DNA of 9,128 bases, taken from contig JAQGHP010000303.1 of the NCBI GenBank assembly GCA_028288775.1, forward strand, positions 1 to 9,128, in the 5' to 3' direction. Position 1 is the stretch's first letter, and each line of letters starts with the position of its first letter. Below the pieces are notes generated by a model. It was not told the DNA's origin, did no database searches, and saw nothing but the letters and a program-made list of their open reading frames with translations. This document shows, piece after piece, positions 1 through 5,814 of this stretch. The position numbers and the translations under genes are program-made. Source of the DNA: Phycisphaerales bacterium. Lineage in GTDB: Bacteria > Planctomycetota > Phycisphaerae > Tepidisphaerales > Tepidisphaeraceae.

Positions 1-196
1 GGGTTGAGGCGGGTTCGGGTTTGGAGTCTTCTGTTATCGTTTCGGGCGGATCGGTGTAGTGAACGGGCGGCAGCGCAGGCAGACCCGCGTTCGAACGGCG
101 GGCGAGGTCGCCCTGATTCGATGCGAGCCGCCAGAGGCCGCCGACGATGCTGATCAGCAGAACGGGATACACGGCACGGCGGAGCAGGTCGCCCAT
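1..196 (-). CDS. Partial membrane-anchored protein of unknown function, N-terminal part only
   Basis: A reading frame on the minus strand stays open from an ATG at 196-194 to the left edge of the window, about 65 codons with no stop. It starts MGDLLRRAVYPVLLIS. Residues about 8-24 (AVYPVLLISIVGGLWRL) form one hydrophobic segment preceded by two arginines, as in a signal anchor. A hydrophilic, proline-rich stretch follows (LPALPPVHYTDPPETI). Most codons in the hydrophobic part end in G or C, like the clear genes in this window, while the plus-strand frames here give low-complexity Arg-rich products. A TTG at 238-236 in the same frame is another possible start and would add 14 residues beginning with DVKRAAVGV after the initiator. 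Neither start has a good Shine-Dalgarno. The gene is divergent from folP. I do not recognise the family, and the C-terminal part lies outside the window. Confidence 0.55.
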   Translation of the reverse strand, partial: MGDLLRRAVYPVLLISIVGGLWRLASNQGDLARRSNAGLPALPPVHYTDPPETITEDSKPEPAST

Positions 197-308
197 TCCA
201 TCGGCATCGACCCCAACGGCCGCGCGCTTAACATCCAAACCCCCTGGATATTTGCGGACGTACTTTTCTGGCCTTTTCTGCGTTGAGAGCGGCCATGACC
301 TACGCCGC

Positions 309-403
309 CCGCCTCAAGGCGGTTTATCACTTATTGTGGCATGGGCGGCTCGCCCATGATCCGCCGCTCTAGCGGCAAAACACGGGCGGGCCGCCCGTGC
401 CAC
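309..403. repeat. Cluster of four short palindromes between the divergent genes
   Basis: Four perfect inverted repeats lie head to tail. CCGCCT/AGGCGG is at 309-322. CATGGGCG/CGCCCATG is at 340-358 with a 3-nt loop. GCCGCT/AGCGGC is at 363-376. CACGGGCGG/CCGCCCGTG is at 381-399 with a 1-nt loop. The second and fourth are also imperfect inverted copies of each other: 336-358 begins with GTGGCATGGG, and 381-403 ends with the near-complement CCCGTGCCAC. The whole block could therefore fold into one large cruciform. It is probably a dispersed intergenic repeat. A role in termination or transcript stability between the divergent genes is possible but not shown. Confidence 0.75.
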
Positions 404-453
404 GGGAGTAGGGAAACCACTTCCAAGGCTGCAACAACGTCGAGGACTTTCGC

Positions 454-1299
454 TTGAGCCCCCGCGACTTTCCCCTCTGGCTGCGCGACCCCGGCCGCCC
501 CACTTTGGTGATGGGCGTGCTCAACGTCACGCCCGATAGTTTTTCGGACGGCGGGCGGTTCGCGGACGCGGATGCCGCCCTGGCTCATGCGCAGGAAATG
601 GTCGCCCAGGGGGCGGATTGGATCGACGTCGGCGCGGAGTCCACGCGGCCGGGGTCGCAGCGCGTCGGGGCCGCGGAACAGCTCGCGCGGTTGGGGCCGG
701 TGTTGGGCGAGTTGCGTCGGCGGATGCCGGTGGTGCTGTCGATCGACACGACGCTCGCCGCGGTGGCCGAGGCGGCCCTGGACGCGGGCGTGGACGTGGT
801 GAACGACATTTCCGCCGGCCGGGATGACCCGGCCCTTTTTGCGATGGTCGCGCGGCGCGGGGTGCCGCTGGTGCTCATGCACATGCAGGGAGAGCCGGCC
901 ACGATGCAAATCGCGCCCAGTTATGCGGACGTGACGGCGGAGGTGTGCGGGTTCCTTCGCGAGCGCGCCGCGGCCGCCGAGTCTGCGGGCGTTGCGGCCC
1001 ACAACCTGCTGCTCGATCCGGGGATAGGCTTCGGAAAAACGGCAGCGCACAACCTTCGCTTGCTGCGCGACCTGGCCGTCTTGGCTTCGGCGGGAAAACC
1101 GGTGATTGTCGGCACGAGCCGCAAGCGATTCATCGGGGAAGTGACCGGCGAGGACCGGGAATCCGGCCGCCTATTCGGCACCGCTGCGACGACCGCGTGG
1201 GCCGCGGCTAACGGCGCGGGGGTGGTGCGTGTCCATGACGTCGAGCAGATGGCGCGGGTGGTGAAAATGGTCCGCGCGATTCGCGAAGCTACGGGGTGA
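454..1299 (+). CDS. folP: Dihydropteroate synthase
   Basis: FolP condenses para-aminobenzoate with 6-hydroxymethyl-7,8-dihydropterin pyrophosphate to give 7,8-dihydropteroate in folate synthesis, and is the target of sulfonamides. The 281-residue product has the family's usual length and all the expected TIM-barrel motifs in order: NVTPDSFSDGG at 24-34 (first flexible loop and metal-binding Asn), DVGAESTRPG at 58-67 (second loop), SIDTT at 96-100, VNDISAG at 116-122, LMHMQGEPATMQ at 141-152, LLLDPGIGFGKT at 185-196 (pterin-binding Asp188, Lys224 later), GTSRKRFIG at 220-228 and RVHDV at 259-263. The start is TTG, chosen because GAGG at 442-445 lies a normal distance upstream and no in-frame ATG precedes the first motif. 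It is the first plus-strand gene in the window, 193 bases before cdaA. folP next to cdaA is also known from other bacterial lineages. Confidence 0.97.
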   Translation: MSPRDFPLWLRDPGRPTLVMGVLNVTPDSFSDGGRFADADAALAHAQEMVAQGADWIDVGAESTRPGSQRVGAAEQLARLGPVLGELRRRMPVVLSIDTTLAAVAEAALDAGVDVVNDISAGRDDPALFAMVARRGVPLVLMHMQGEPATMQIAPSYADVTAEVCGFLRERAAAAESAGVAAHNLLLDPGIGFGKTAAHNLRLLRDLAVLASAGKPVIVGTSRKRFIGEVTGEDRESGRLFGTAATTAWAAANGAGVVRVHDVEQMARVVKMVRAIREATG

Positions 1300-1352
1300 A
1301 GGCCGGCTGCGAGAAATGTGTTGCGGTCCGCCATGTTTTCCCCCGTTTTGAA

Positions 1353-1381
1353 TTGGCCATGCGGTTTTTTCGCCGTATAGT
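1353..1381 (+). promoter_or_regulatory. Candidate promoter for cdaA
   Basis: In the folP-cdaA gap, TTGGCC (1353-1358, 4 of 6 to the -35 consensus) and TATAGT (1376-1381, 5 of 6 to the -10 consensus) are separated by 17 bases. A perfect palindrome GGCGG-t-CCGCC at 1384-1394 lies at about the expected transcription start and could be an operator or 5' hairpin. If used, the promoter would give cdaA a leader of about 100 bases. Its presence suggests cdaA can be transcribed separately from folP. Confidence 0.45.
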
Positions 1382-1492
1382 CAGGCGGTCCGCCGGGTAT
1401 TGCGCCGATAGACAATTGGGGTGGGGACGAATCCATCGGCTGGCGGGCCGGCCGTCTGCCTGGTATCGCGGTCCACGGTTACTCATAGCGTT

Positions 1493-2326
1493 ATGCCAAA
1501 CCAGTTCGTCGATTTTTCAGACTTCTTCCGGGCGCTCCGCACGTACCCGTGGTGGCAGGTCGCCATCGAGCTGCTGCTCATCGGGCTGGCGGTGTTCTGG
1601 GTGCTCCGCTTTCTCCGCGGCACGCGCGGCGCGCGCATGCTCAAGGGGATCACGTTCATCCTCATCGCGGTTTACCTGATCGTTCGGTTGCTCAGCGCGG
1701 AATTTCACCTCGAGCGGATTCAGTTCCTCTATGGGCGGTTCCTGCTTTTCGTTTCGTTCGCGGTGATCGTGGTGTTCCAGCCGGAACTGCGCCGGGCGCT
1801 GATGCGGCTGGGGGAGGCGAGCATCTTTCGCCGCTACCGCGAGATCGACGAGGAGATCGAGGCGCTGGTCGAGGCGGCGACCTTCCTGTCGCGACGCAAG
1901 ATCGGCGCGGTGATCGCGCTGGAGCGCGACGTGGGCCTGGGCGGCATCGCCGAGACGGGCACGCGGCTCGACGCCGCGCTTTCCTCGGACCTGATCAACA
2001 CGATTTTCTGGCCCAATTCGCCGCTGCATGATTTGGGCGTGGTGGTGAGCAACGGCCGGGTGGCGTACGCCGGGGTGCAGTTCCCGATGGCCGAGAGCGG
2101 GGAGCTGGAACGGGAGCTTGGCGCGCGGCATCGGGCGGCGGTGGGAATGAGCCAGGAGACGGACGCGGTGGTGCTGGTGGTATCGGAGGAGACGGGCGAC
2201 GTGAGCATCGCCGAGCGCGGCCAGCTTATCCGTAAGCTCACGCCCGAAGGCCTCCGCGGCCTGCTGACGGAGTTGATGGGCCGCGGCGAAGGCAGCCCGT
2301 TTTTGCCGACCCGCGTACCGACGTGA
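1493..2326 (+). CDS. cdaA: Diadenylate cyclase, CdaA type, with a variant catalytic DGA motif
   Basis: CdaA condenses two ATP into cyclic di-AMP at the membrane; this messenger controls potassium and osmolyte transport and cell-wall balance. The product has 277 residues, normal for the family. Three membrane segments lie at about 22-40, 53-67 and 82-95. The linker signature FQPELRRALMRLG (95-107) and a charged helix follow, then the DisA_N cyclase domain (about 125-250). Conserved pieces include NSPLHD (175-180), ELGARHRAAVG (208-218, with RHR at 212-214) and VSEETG (230-235). The usual DGA triplet, whose Asp binds metal, reads DLG at 180-182 (bases 2030-2038): the Asp is kept, but the next two residues differ. 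Flanking alignment needs no gap. The ATG at 1493 was chosen because upstream codons are unlike coding sequence and the protein then begins MPNQFVDF, at the usual distance from the first membrane helix. No Shine-Dalgarno is visible. A YbbR/CdaR gene follows, as in the Firmicutes cdaA-cdaR pair. Confidence 0.93.
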   Translation: MPNQFVDFSDFFRALRTYPWWQVAIELLLIGLAVFWVLRFLRGTRGARMLKGITFILIAVYLIVRLLSAEFHLERIQFLYGRFLLFVSFAVIVVFQPELRRALMRLGEASIFRRYREIDEEIEALVEAATFLSRRKIGAVIALERDVGLGGIAETGTRLDAALSSDLINTIFWPNSPLHDLGVVVSNGRVAYAGVQFPMAESGELERELGARHRAAVGMSQETDAVVLVVSEETGDVSIAERGQLIRKLTPEGLRGLLTELMGRGEGSPFLPTRVPT

Positions 2327-2416
2327 CGCCGGGAAGGCCGGCGGCTTGTGCTTTGGACGGGGTGTGCTCGCCCTTCTGAACTGGAATTCATCGACCGACA
2401 TTCGGAACAAAATGGA

Positions 2417-3568
2417 ATGCCCGAAATGCCCGTGACATCTCCCCCTCAGACGCGGCCCAAGCGGGCCGTGACGCCCCGGCCGCGCCGTTCGTATTGGGCG
2501 CAATTGGCCGGTGGCGTGCGGGCCTGGGCACGGGAGACGTTCGCACCCGATCAGCTTCTCAAGGGCTTGAAGTCGCTGATGTGGGTCGCTCCGCTGACCG
2601 TGTTAATCTGGATCTATGCGGAGCGCGAGCAGATTTCCCACAACGTCGATGTGCAGTTTCGCATTGAGGTGAAGAATTCCGATCCGCGATTTCTCGTGCT
2701 GTTGCGCGACACTGATGGCCGCCCGCACACCGACCTTCAAGTGCAGGCCCTTCTGTCGGGCCCGCACGCGGGGGTGGACGTGGTCGTGCAAGCGCTCAAG
2801 GCGATCGGAGGGGTGGTCCCCCTGGAAGTGGACACGCGCCTGGGGCCGGGAATCCACCCGGTCTCACTCGGCGCGCTCGAGAACCAGCCATTGTTCGTTA
2901 AGAACGGCGTAACGGTTACTACCCCCGTCCCGCGCGAGGTGAACGTATCGATCGACCCGATCGTATCGAAGGACGTTGAGGTTCGCGCCAGGCCTACGGT
3001 CACAAACCTCGAGCAGCCGCCGGTGTTTGAGCCGCGGAAGGTGCGCGTGACCGGGCCGGAATCGTCGCTCCAGGGCGCGACGCTTGTTGCCTATGCGGAG
3101 CTGCCGGCATTGCACGAGCCGGGCACGCGCGATATCCCCAACGTCGAGGTGGTGCTCTCGATAAACGACCCGCATGTGACGATTTCCCCCGCGGTGGTAT
3201 CGGCGAAGGTGGAAGTAAAAAACGCGGAGGTCGCGGGCGAGGTGAACGCGATGCCGGTGTGGGCCATGTTCCCCCCCGGACCGTTCTGGGACAAGTACAA
3301 GCCGGAATTCGAGCCAACCATCTCCAACGTCAAGGTGACCGGCCCGGCGGACATGGTGAAGCAGGTGAATTCGCCGACCTTTTCGCCCAAGCCGATTGCC
3401 GTCCTTAATGTCAGCACCGCCGACCCTCCCATCAAGGCCGACCCCACCGGCGTTCGTTACACGGGCCAGTTGAAAATCGATTTCAGCAACACCGGGCTGA
3501 AGGTGAGCCCCGACGACATGCACAAGACGATCACGTTTACGATCGTCGAGCGCAAGCCGGGGGAATAA
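2417..3568 (+). CDS. cdaR: YbbR-like protein, probable CdaA regulator
   Basis: YbbR-domain proteins of the CdaR type are anchored in the membrane with their repeats outside the cell, and modulate the diadenylate cyclase encoded next to them. This product has about 383 residues. It has a basic, proline-rich N-terminal tail (1-25), an amphipathic stretch, and one membrane segment at about 51-67 (GLKSLMWVAPLTVLIWIYA). Several beta-rich extracellular repeats of about 80-90 residues follow, with recurring patterns such as VTGP (also in NVKVTGPADMV). The WVAPLTVLIWIYAE segment running straight into the first repeat is typical of YbbR proteins. The cytoplasmic N-terminal extension of about 50 residues is longer than in Bacillus CdaR, where the helix is near the N-terminus. 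Start choice is uncertain: ATG at 2417 or 2426, or a GTG at 2348 that would add 23 residues; none has a strong ribosome site. The gene begins 90 bases after cdaA. The family call is firm; regulation of CdaA is inferred from linkage. Confidence 0.8.
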   Translation: MPEMPVTSPPQTRPKRAVTPRPRRSYWAQLAGGVRAWARETFAPDQLLKGLKSLMWVAPLTVLIWIYAEREQISHNVDVQFRIEVKNSDPRFLVLLRDTDGRPHTDLQVQALLSGPHAGVDVVVQALKAIGGVVPLEVDTRLGPGIHPVSLGALENQPLFVKNGVTVTTPVPREVNVSIDPIVSKDVEVRARPTVTNLEQPPVFEPRKVRVTGPESSLQGATLVAYAELPALHEPGTRDIPNVEVVLSINDPHVTISPAVVSAKVEVKNAEVAGEVNAMPVWAMFPPGPFWDKYKPEFEPTISNVKVTGPADMVKQVNSPTFSPKPIAVLNVSTADPPIKADPTGVRYTGQLKIDFSNTGLKVSPDDMHKTITFTIVERKPGE

Positions 3569-3597
3569 GGGGAAAGAAACCGGCCAGAAGCCCAGTA

Positions 3598-3757
3598 CCA
3601 CGTGGCACCGCCCTTCCGGGGGTGGCGCACCGTGCGAATGAAGAGTTCCGGCTTCCCCGTGCCGTGGCGACTTGGTGCCACAGGTCGGCGCACTCGCAGA
3701 CCTGTGCCGCTCGGGTAATCCAAGCACAGGTCTCGGAGTACCGCGACCTGTGGCACC
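3598..3757. repeat. Nested inverted repeats in the cdaR-proA gap
   Basis: The 303-base gap 3569-3871 contains no convincing gene but is rich in dyads. CCACGTGG at 3598-3605 is a perfect palindrome. CACC-CCC / GGG-GGTG at 3606-3624 forms a 7-bp hairpin with one bulged G. A perfect 14-bp inverted repeat, GGTGCCACAGGTCG at 3674-3687 and its complement at 3744-3757, encloses a perfect 10-bp one, AGACCTGTGC at 3698-3707 and GCACAGGTCT at 3724-3733. The core CACAGGTC thus occurs four times in alternating orientation within 84 bases, giving two alternative folds (nested or side by side). No T-tract follows, so it is not a standard terminator. The right arm resembles bases 8969-8989. Confidence 0.8.
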
Positions 3758-3856
3758 CACCTTCTCAATCTCAAATGGACCCACTTACCGTATGAAGAGT
3801 CCTCCCTCGCATGTGGGTTGTGGTTGAGCCCGTCTGCTGTTCCGCGCCCCCCTGCC

Positions 3857-3865
3857 TGCTACAAT
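3857..3865 (+). promoter_or_regulatory. Extended -10 promoter of proA, probably giving a leaderless mRNA
   Basis: TGCTACAAT at 3857-3865 matches an extended -10 element (TGn followed by TACAAT, 5 of 6 to consensus). The ATG of proA begins 7 bases after it, where transcription would be expected to start. There is no room for a Shine-Dalgarno and none is present (CAATAATCCC precedes the ATG). A weak -35-like TTGAGC lies at 3834-3839 but with a 20-base spacer, so the extended -10 probably carries the promoter. Confidence 0.6.
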
Positions 3866-3871
3866 AATCCC

Positions 3872-5140
3872 ATGGAAGATTGGAAGGCGTATGTAGAGGA
3901 CTTGGGCAAGGCCGCCCGCCGGGCTTCGGCACAGCTTGCCACTCTGGACGGGGCGGCGAAGGTGCGCGTGCTCCGGCACATCGCCGATGCGATCCGCAAA
4001 CAAAAGTCAGCGCTGATCGAGGCGAACGGGAAGGACATCGCCGCGGCGCAGCAGGCCGATCTCGCCCCGGCCTTGGTGGAACGGCTGAAGCTCAATGACA
4101 AGCGCATTGAATCGATGGCCGAGGGGGTCGAGCAGATCGCCGGGCAGACGGATCCGGTCGGGCAGATTCTCGAAGGGTACGTGCGGCCCAACGGGCTGCG
4201 AATCCAGAAATTGCGCGTGCCGATCGGGGTGGTGCTCTTCTTCTATGAGAGCCGGCCAAACGTCACCAGCGACGCCGCGGCACTGTGCCTCAAGAGCGGC
4301 AACGCCATCATCCTCCGCGGCGGCAAGGAGGCCTTCCATTCCAACCGCGCCATCGTCGGCATCATTGGGACGGCATTGAAAGAAGCCGCGATCGACCCGG
4401 CCGCCGTGCAACTTGTGGAATCCACCGACCGCGCGCTCGTCCCCGCCTTGCTCAAGCTCGACCGCTACATTGATTTGGTCATCCCCCGCGGGGGCGAAAG
4501 CCTCATCCGCGCGGTGATAAAGGAATCCACCATCCCCGTGCTCAAGCACTTCACCGGCAACTGCCACATCTACATCGATGCGGCCACCGGACAGATGGAG
4601 CAGAAAGTCCGCCAGATCTGCGTAAACGCCAAGACCAGCTATCCCGGCGGCGCGGTCTGCAACGCCGTCGAGCACCTGCTGTTCCACAAGCAAGCGGCGC
4701 CTCGACTCCTCGCGAAAGTCTGCGAAGATCTCGCGGCCAAGGGCGTGGAAATCCGAGGAGACGAGCGAACCGGCGCCTTATATCCACAGGCCAAACCCGC
4801 GACCGATGCCGATTGGGATACGGAGTATTTGTCGTTCGTGGTCGGCATCAAGGTGGTCGATTCACTGGACGAGGCGGTCGCGCACATCAATGAGCATGGC
4901 AGCCGTCATACCGATGCGATTCTCACGGAAGACATCGCCGCGGCCCATTCGTTCGTTCTGCGGGTGGACAGCGCCAGCGTAATCGTGAACGCCAGCACCC
5001 GCTTCGCCGATGGCGGCGAGTACGGCCTGGGCGCCGAGATCGGCATCAGCACCGACAAGCTCCACGCCCGCGGCCCGATGGGCGCCAGCGACCTGACGAC
5101 GTACAAGTGGGTGGTCACGGGGGACGGGCAGGTAAGGTAG
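3872..5140 (+). CDS. proA: Glutamate-5-semialdehyde dehydrogenase (gamma-glutamyl phosphate reductase)
   Basis: ProA reduces gamma-glutamyl phosphate with NADPH to glutamate-5-semialdehyde, the second step of proline synthesis from glutamate; the cytosolic enzyme works with the kinase ProB, not encoded in this window. The product has 422 residues, close to the E. coli length of 417. Typical blocks are VPIGVVLFFYESRPNVTSDA (116-135), LCLKSGNAIILRGGKEA (138-154, nucleotide binding), VIPRGGESLIR (203-213), KHFTGNCHIY (225-234), VNAKTSYPGGAVCNAVE (251-267, catalytic Cys263) and, near the C-terminus, VNASTRFADGGEYGLGAEIGIS. The stretch between Pro258 and Cys263 (GGAV) appears two residues longer than in the enterobacterial form, which reads about NAKTQRPSTCN. 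The ATG at 3872 was chosen over an upstream frame extension because the product then starts MEDWKAYVEDLGKAAR, at the usual family position, and lies just after a -10 box. Confidence 0.97.
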   Translation: MEDWKAYVEDLGKAARRASAQLATLDGAAKVRVLRHIADAIRKQKSALIEANGKDIAAAQQADLAPALVERLKLNDKRIESMAEGVEQIAGQTDPVGQILEGYVRPNGLRIQKLRVPIGVVLFFYESRPNVTSDAAALCLKSGNAIILRGGKEAFHSNRAIVGIIGTALKEAAIDPAAVQLVESTDRALVPALLKLDRYIDLVIPRGGESLIRAVIKESTIPVLKHFTGNCHIYIDAATGQMEQKVRQICVNAKTSYPGGAVCNAVEHLLFHKQAAPRLLAKVCEDLAAKGVEIRGDERTGALYPQAKPATDADWDTEYLSFVVGIKVVDSLDEAVAHINEHGSRHTDAILTEDIAAAHSFVLRVDSASVIVNASTRFADGGEYGLGAEIGISTDKLHARGPMGASDLTTYKWVVTGDGQVR

Positions 5141-5172
5141 AATGAAGGTAGAGTACACGCGGCCACATACGT

Positions 5173-5177
5173 GGAGG
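5173..5177 (+). promoter_or_regulatory. Ribosome binding site that fixes the Uma2 start
   Basis: GGAGG ends 5 bases before the ATG at 5183. This favours that ATG over the in-frame GTG at 5171, which would overlap the ribosome site. Confidence 0.65.
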
Positions 5178-5182
5178 CGGCC

Positions 5183-5731
5183 ATGACCGTAAAGACACGC
5201 GCGACCATCGAAGACCTTTACCGCGAGCCGGGCAAAGCCGAGATCGTTGACGGGGAGATCGTACGCATGGCGGCAACAGGAATAGGACCCGGATATGCGG
5301 GCGACAGGATCGCCTTTTCGCTGTTTGCCCACGTCGATCGCACCAAGTCGGGCTTCGCAGTTGGCGACAACAAGGCATTTCGTGTGGACCTTCCGCACCG
5401 CGAGTCGTTTAGTCCAGACGCCGCATTCATCGCCGGCGCGGTAAAGTTCTCGATGAAATTCTTTGAGGGAGCGCCGACCTTTGCGGTTGAGGTCCGGAGC
5501 GAAGGTGACTATGGCCCTGCCGCCGAGCGGGCGATGGCGCGGAAGCGCGCCGATTACTTTGCCGCGGGAACCCTGGTGGTCTGGGACGTTGATGTTCTAA
5601 GCGAGGACGTCGTCCGCGTGTACCGCGCGTCGGCCCCCGAAACTTCGGCCCCTTATCGCCGCGGCGAGTTGGCCGACGCCGAGCCGGCGGTGCCGGGGTG
5701 GCGGATGGCCGTTGATGATCTGTTTATGTGA
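5183..5731 (+). CDS. Uma2 family (DUF820) PD-(D/E)XK nuclease-like protein
   Basis: The 182-residue product has the compact Uma2 fold, a restriction-endonuclease-like domain found in many copies in cyanobacteria and planctomycetes and often near mobile DNA; its cellular role is mostly unknown. Visible signatures in order: EIVDGEIVRM (20-29), SPDAAFI (77-83, with candidate active-site Asp79), FAVEVRSEGD (100-109, Glu103), then AMARKRADYFAAG (117-129, Lys121 and Tyr125) and LVVWDVD (131-137). These match the D, E-V-x-S and K-x-x-x-Y-x-x-x-G pattern of the family, so the active site looks intact. It lies 42 bases after proA and 83 bases before fliM on the same strand, with no visible terminator on either side. 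The context gives no clear functional partner. Assignment to the family is good; nuclease activity is inferred. Confidence 0.85.
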   Translation: MTVKTRATIEDLYREPGKAEIVDGEIVRMAATGIGPGYAGDRIAFSLFAHVDRTKSGFAVGDNKAFRVDLPHRESFSPDAAFIAGAVKFSMKFFEGAPTFAVEVRSEGDYGPAAERAMARKRADYFAAGTLVVWDVDVLSEDVVRVYRASAPETSAPYRRGELADAEPAVPGWRMAVDDLFM

Positions 5732-5801
5732 GTGGGCCGCGGTTACTTCAGCCGGGCTACAGTGTTCTCCCGCCCGTGTCCGATAATACCCGATGTGGCA
5801 T

Positions 5802-5806
5802 GGAGG
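5802..5806 (+). promoter_or_regulatory. Ribosome binding site that fixes the fliM start
   Basis: GGAGG lies 8 bases upstream of the ATG at 5815. It selects this start over in-frame GTG 5728 and ATG 5800, both of which would add residues not found in FliM. A GATAAT box at 5782-5787 could be a -10 element for fliM, but no -35 is seen. Confidence 0.7.
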
Positions 5807-5814
5807 CCACTGCG

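Noticed and set aside
59..359. Plus-strand open frames at the left end
   Set aside because: No ribosome site and unnatural composition; the minus strand shows a better coding frame with a membrane segment.
331..1050. Long minus-strand open frame opposite folP
   Set aside because: It is rich in Arg, His and Pro, has no domain motif and lies antisense to an unmistakable folP; typical of high-GC shadow frames.
1517..2503. Long minus-strand open frame (328 codons) opposite cdaA
   Set aside because: Its composition mirrors the cdaA frame on the other strand; the plus-strand protein carries clear family motifs.
2864..3784. Minus-strand open frame opposite cdaR and the repeat gap
   Set aside because: The product is His/Arg/Gly-rich low-complexity sequence with no ribosome site; the part in 3569-3784 is a translation of the palindromic repeats.
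5134..5152. AAGGTAGA direct repeat and TAGAAT box after proA as a Uma2 promoter
   Set aside because: Only 8 bases repeated twice and no matching -35 region; too weak to call.
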